Part shown: piece by piece, positions 5,747 through 6,062 of the stretch
How the letters are laid out: every line of letters begins with the position of its first letter
How positions within the stretch are numbered: position 1 is the first letter of the stretch
Assembly: GCA_045402695.1 (NCBI GenBank)
Contig: JAWPNA010000014.1
Span: 1 to 6,062, forward strand
Reading direction: 5' to 3'
Length of the DNA: 6,062 bases
From: JAWPNA01 sp045402695
Lineage (GTDB): Bacteria; Acidobacteriota; Polarisedimenticolia; JACPZX01; DASXTC01
Made by a program: the position numbers and the translations under genes
Notes under the pieces: generated by a model
Seen by the model: the letters and a program-made list of their open reading frames with translations, nothing else
Told to the model about the DNA's origin: nothing
Database searches by the model: none

Positions 5747-6062
5747 ATGCAAGAGAGGCTCGAACCTTCATTCCGCGACGTCGACCCCGACACGGCCCTC
5801 CAGCTCGTGCGGGACGGCTCCGTCCGCATCCTGGATGTCCGCAGCCCCGGCGAGTACGAGAGCCTCGGCCACATTCCGGGCGCGATGCTCCTTCCCGTGG
5901 ATCTGATCCCCGTGGCACCGGCCACACTGAAGAAGGACGGCAAGCCGTTGCTGGTGTATTGCGAGCACGGCATCCGCAGCGCGCACGCCGCGAGGCTGCT
6001 CGCGCGGGCCGGCTTCAGCGACGTGCTCAACATGACGGGGGGGATGTCGTGCTGGCGCGGGC
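5747..6062 (+). CDS. Single-domain rhodanese (sulfurtransferase-like) protein, 3' end outside window
   Basis: From ATG 5747 the frame is open to the window end: 105 codons, no stop. The fold is a single rhodanese domain: DPDTALQLV (13-21) leading to the conserved strand ILDVRSPGEYESLGHIPGA (28-46), then LLVYCEHGIRSAHAA (68-82). The active-site loop is C72-E-H-G-I-R-S78, a CxxGxRS type with catalytic Cys72 and Arg77 present, and the domain closes with NMTGGMSCWRG (95-105). Such proteins carry persulfide sulfur on the cysteine and serve in sulfur transfer, thiosulfate or cyanide detoxification, or sulfide handling; the acceptor is unknown here. There is no signal peptide, so it should be cytoplasmic. 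Only a few to about 15 residues are expected to be missing. It has its own promoter 52 bp after the glycosyltransferase stop, so it need not be co-transcribed. GGTGGG (5736-5741) could act as a ribosome-binding site on a longer transcript. Confidence 0.9.
   Translation, partial: MQERLEPSFRDVDPDTALQLVRDGSVRILDVRSPGEYESLGHIPGAMLLPVDLIPVAPATLKKDGKPLLVYCEHGIRSAHAARLLARAGFSDVLNMTGGMSCWRG

Overview
The window is GC-rich bacterial chromosomal DNA, probably from an uncultured soil or subsurface lineage. The mix of an exported protein with a MopE-like metal-binding motif and a fibronectin-like tail, remnants of planctomycete-type/deltaproteobacterial c-type cytochromes, and TTGAC(A/G)-N18-TAnnnT promoters placed almost on the start codon fits groups such as Acidobacteriota, Rokubacteria, Eisenbacteria or the old Deltaproteobacteria. 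The sequence alone does not decide between them.

Layout, left to right. (1) 1-554, minus strand: the first 184 residues of a cysteine-rich exported protein whose 3' end lies off the window. (2) 555-1078: about 520 bases with no gene I can support. (3) 1079-1594, plus strand: two adjacent decayed c-type cytochrome genes that can be read only by crossing frameshifts, a stop codon and a lost heme cysteine. No conventional gene survives there. (4) 1664 (or 1727)-2764, plus: an intact exported protein. Its best ribosome-binding site and signal peptide point to an AUA codon at 1727, not the GTG at 1664. (5) 2733-4001, minus: a complete type II NADH:quinone oxidoreductase (ndh) that converges on gene 4 with a 32-bp overlap of the 3' coding ends. 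(6) 4070 (or 4088)-5695, plus: a polytopic GT-C/PMT-like (GT39-type) glycosyltransferase, divergent from ndh across a 68-bp spacer. (7) 5747-6062, plus: a single-domain rhodanese with an intact CEHGIRS active-site loop, cut by the window edge a few residues before its expected end.

The genes do not form one obvious pathway. ndh feeds electrons from NADH to quinone, and the decayed cytochromes were probably exported heme proteins, so the area may once have held more electron-transfer genes; that link is inference. I found no CRISPR array, transposase, tRNA/rRNA gene or phage gene. The most notable items are the hidden cytochrome pseudogene pair, the possible AUA start at 1727, the near-leaderless promoters of ndh and the rhodanese gene, and the overlapping convergent 3' ends. 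I did not find convincing evidence of a new multi-gene system.
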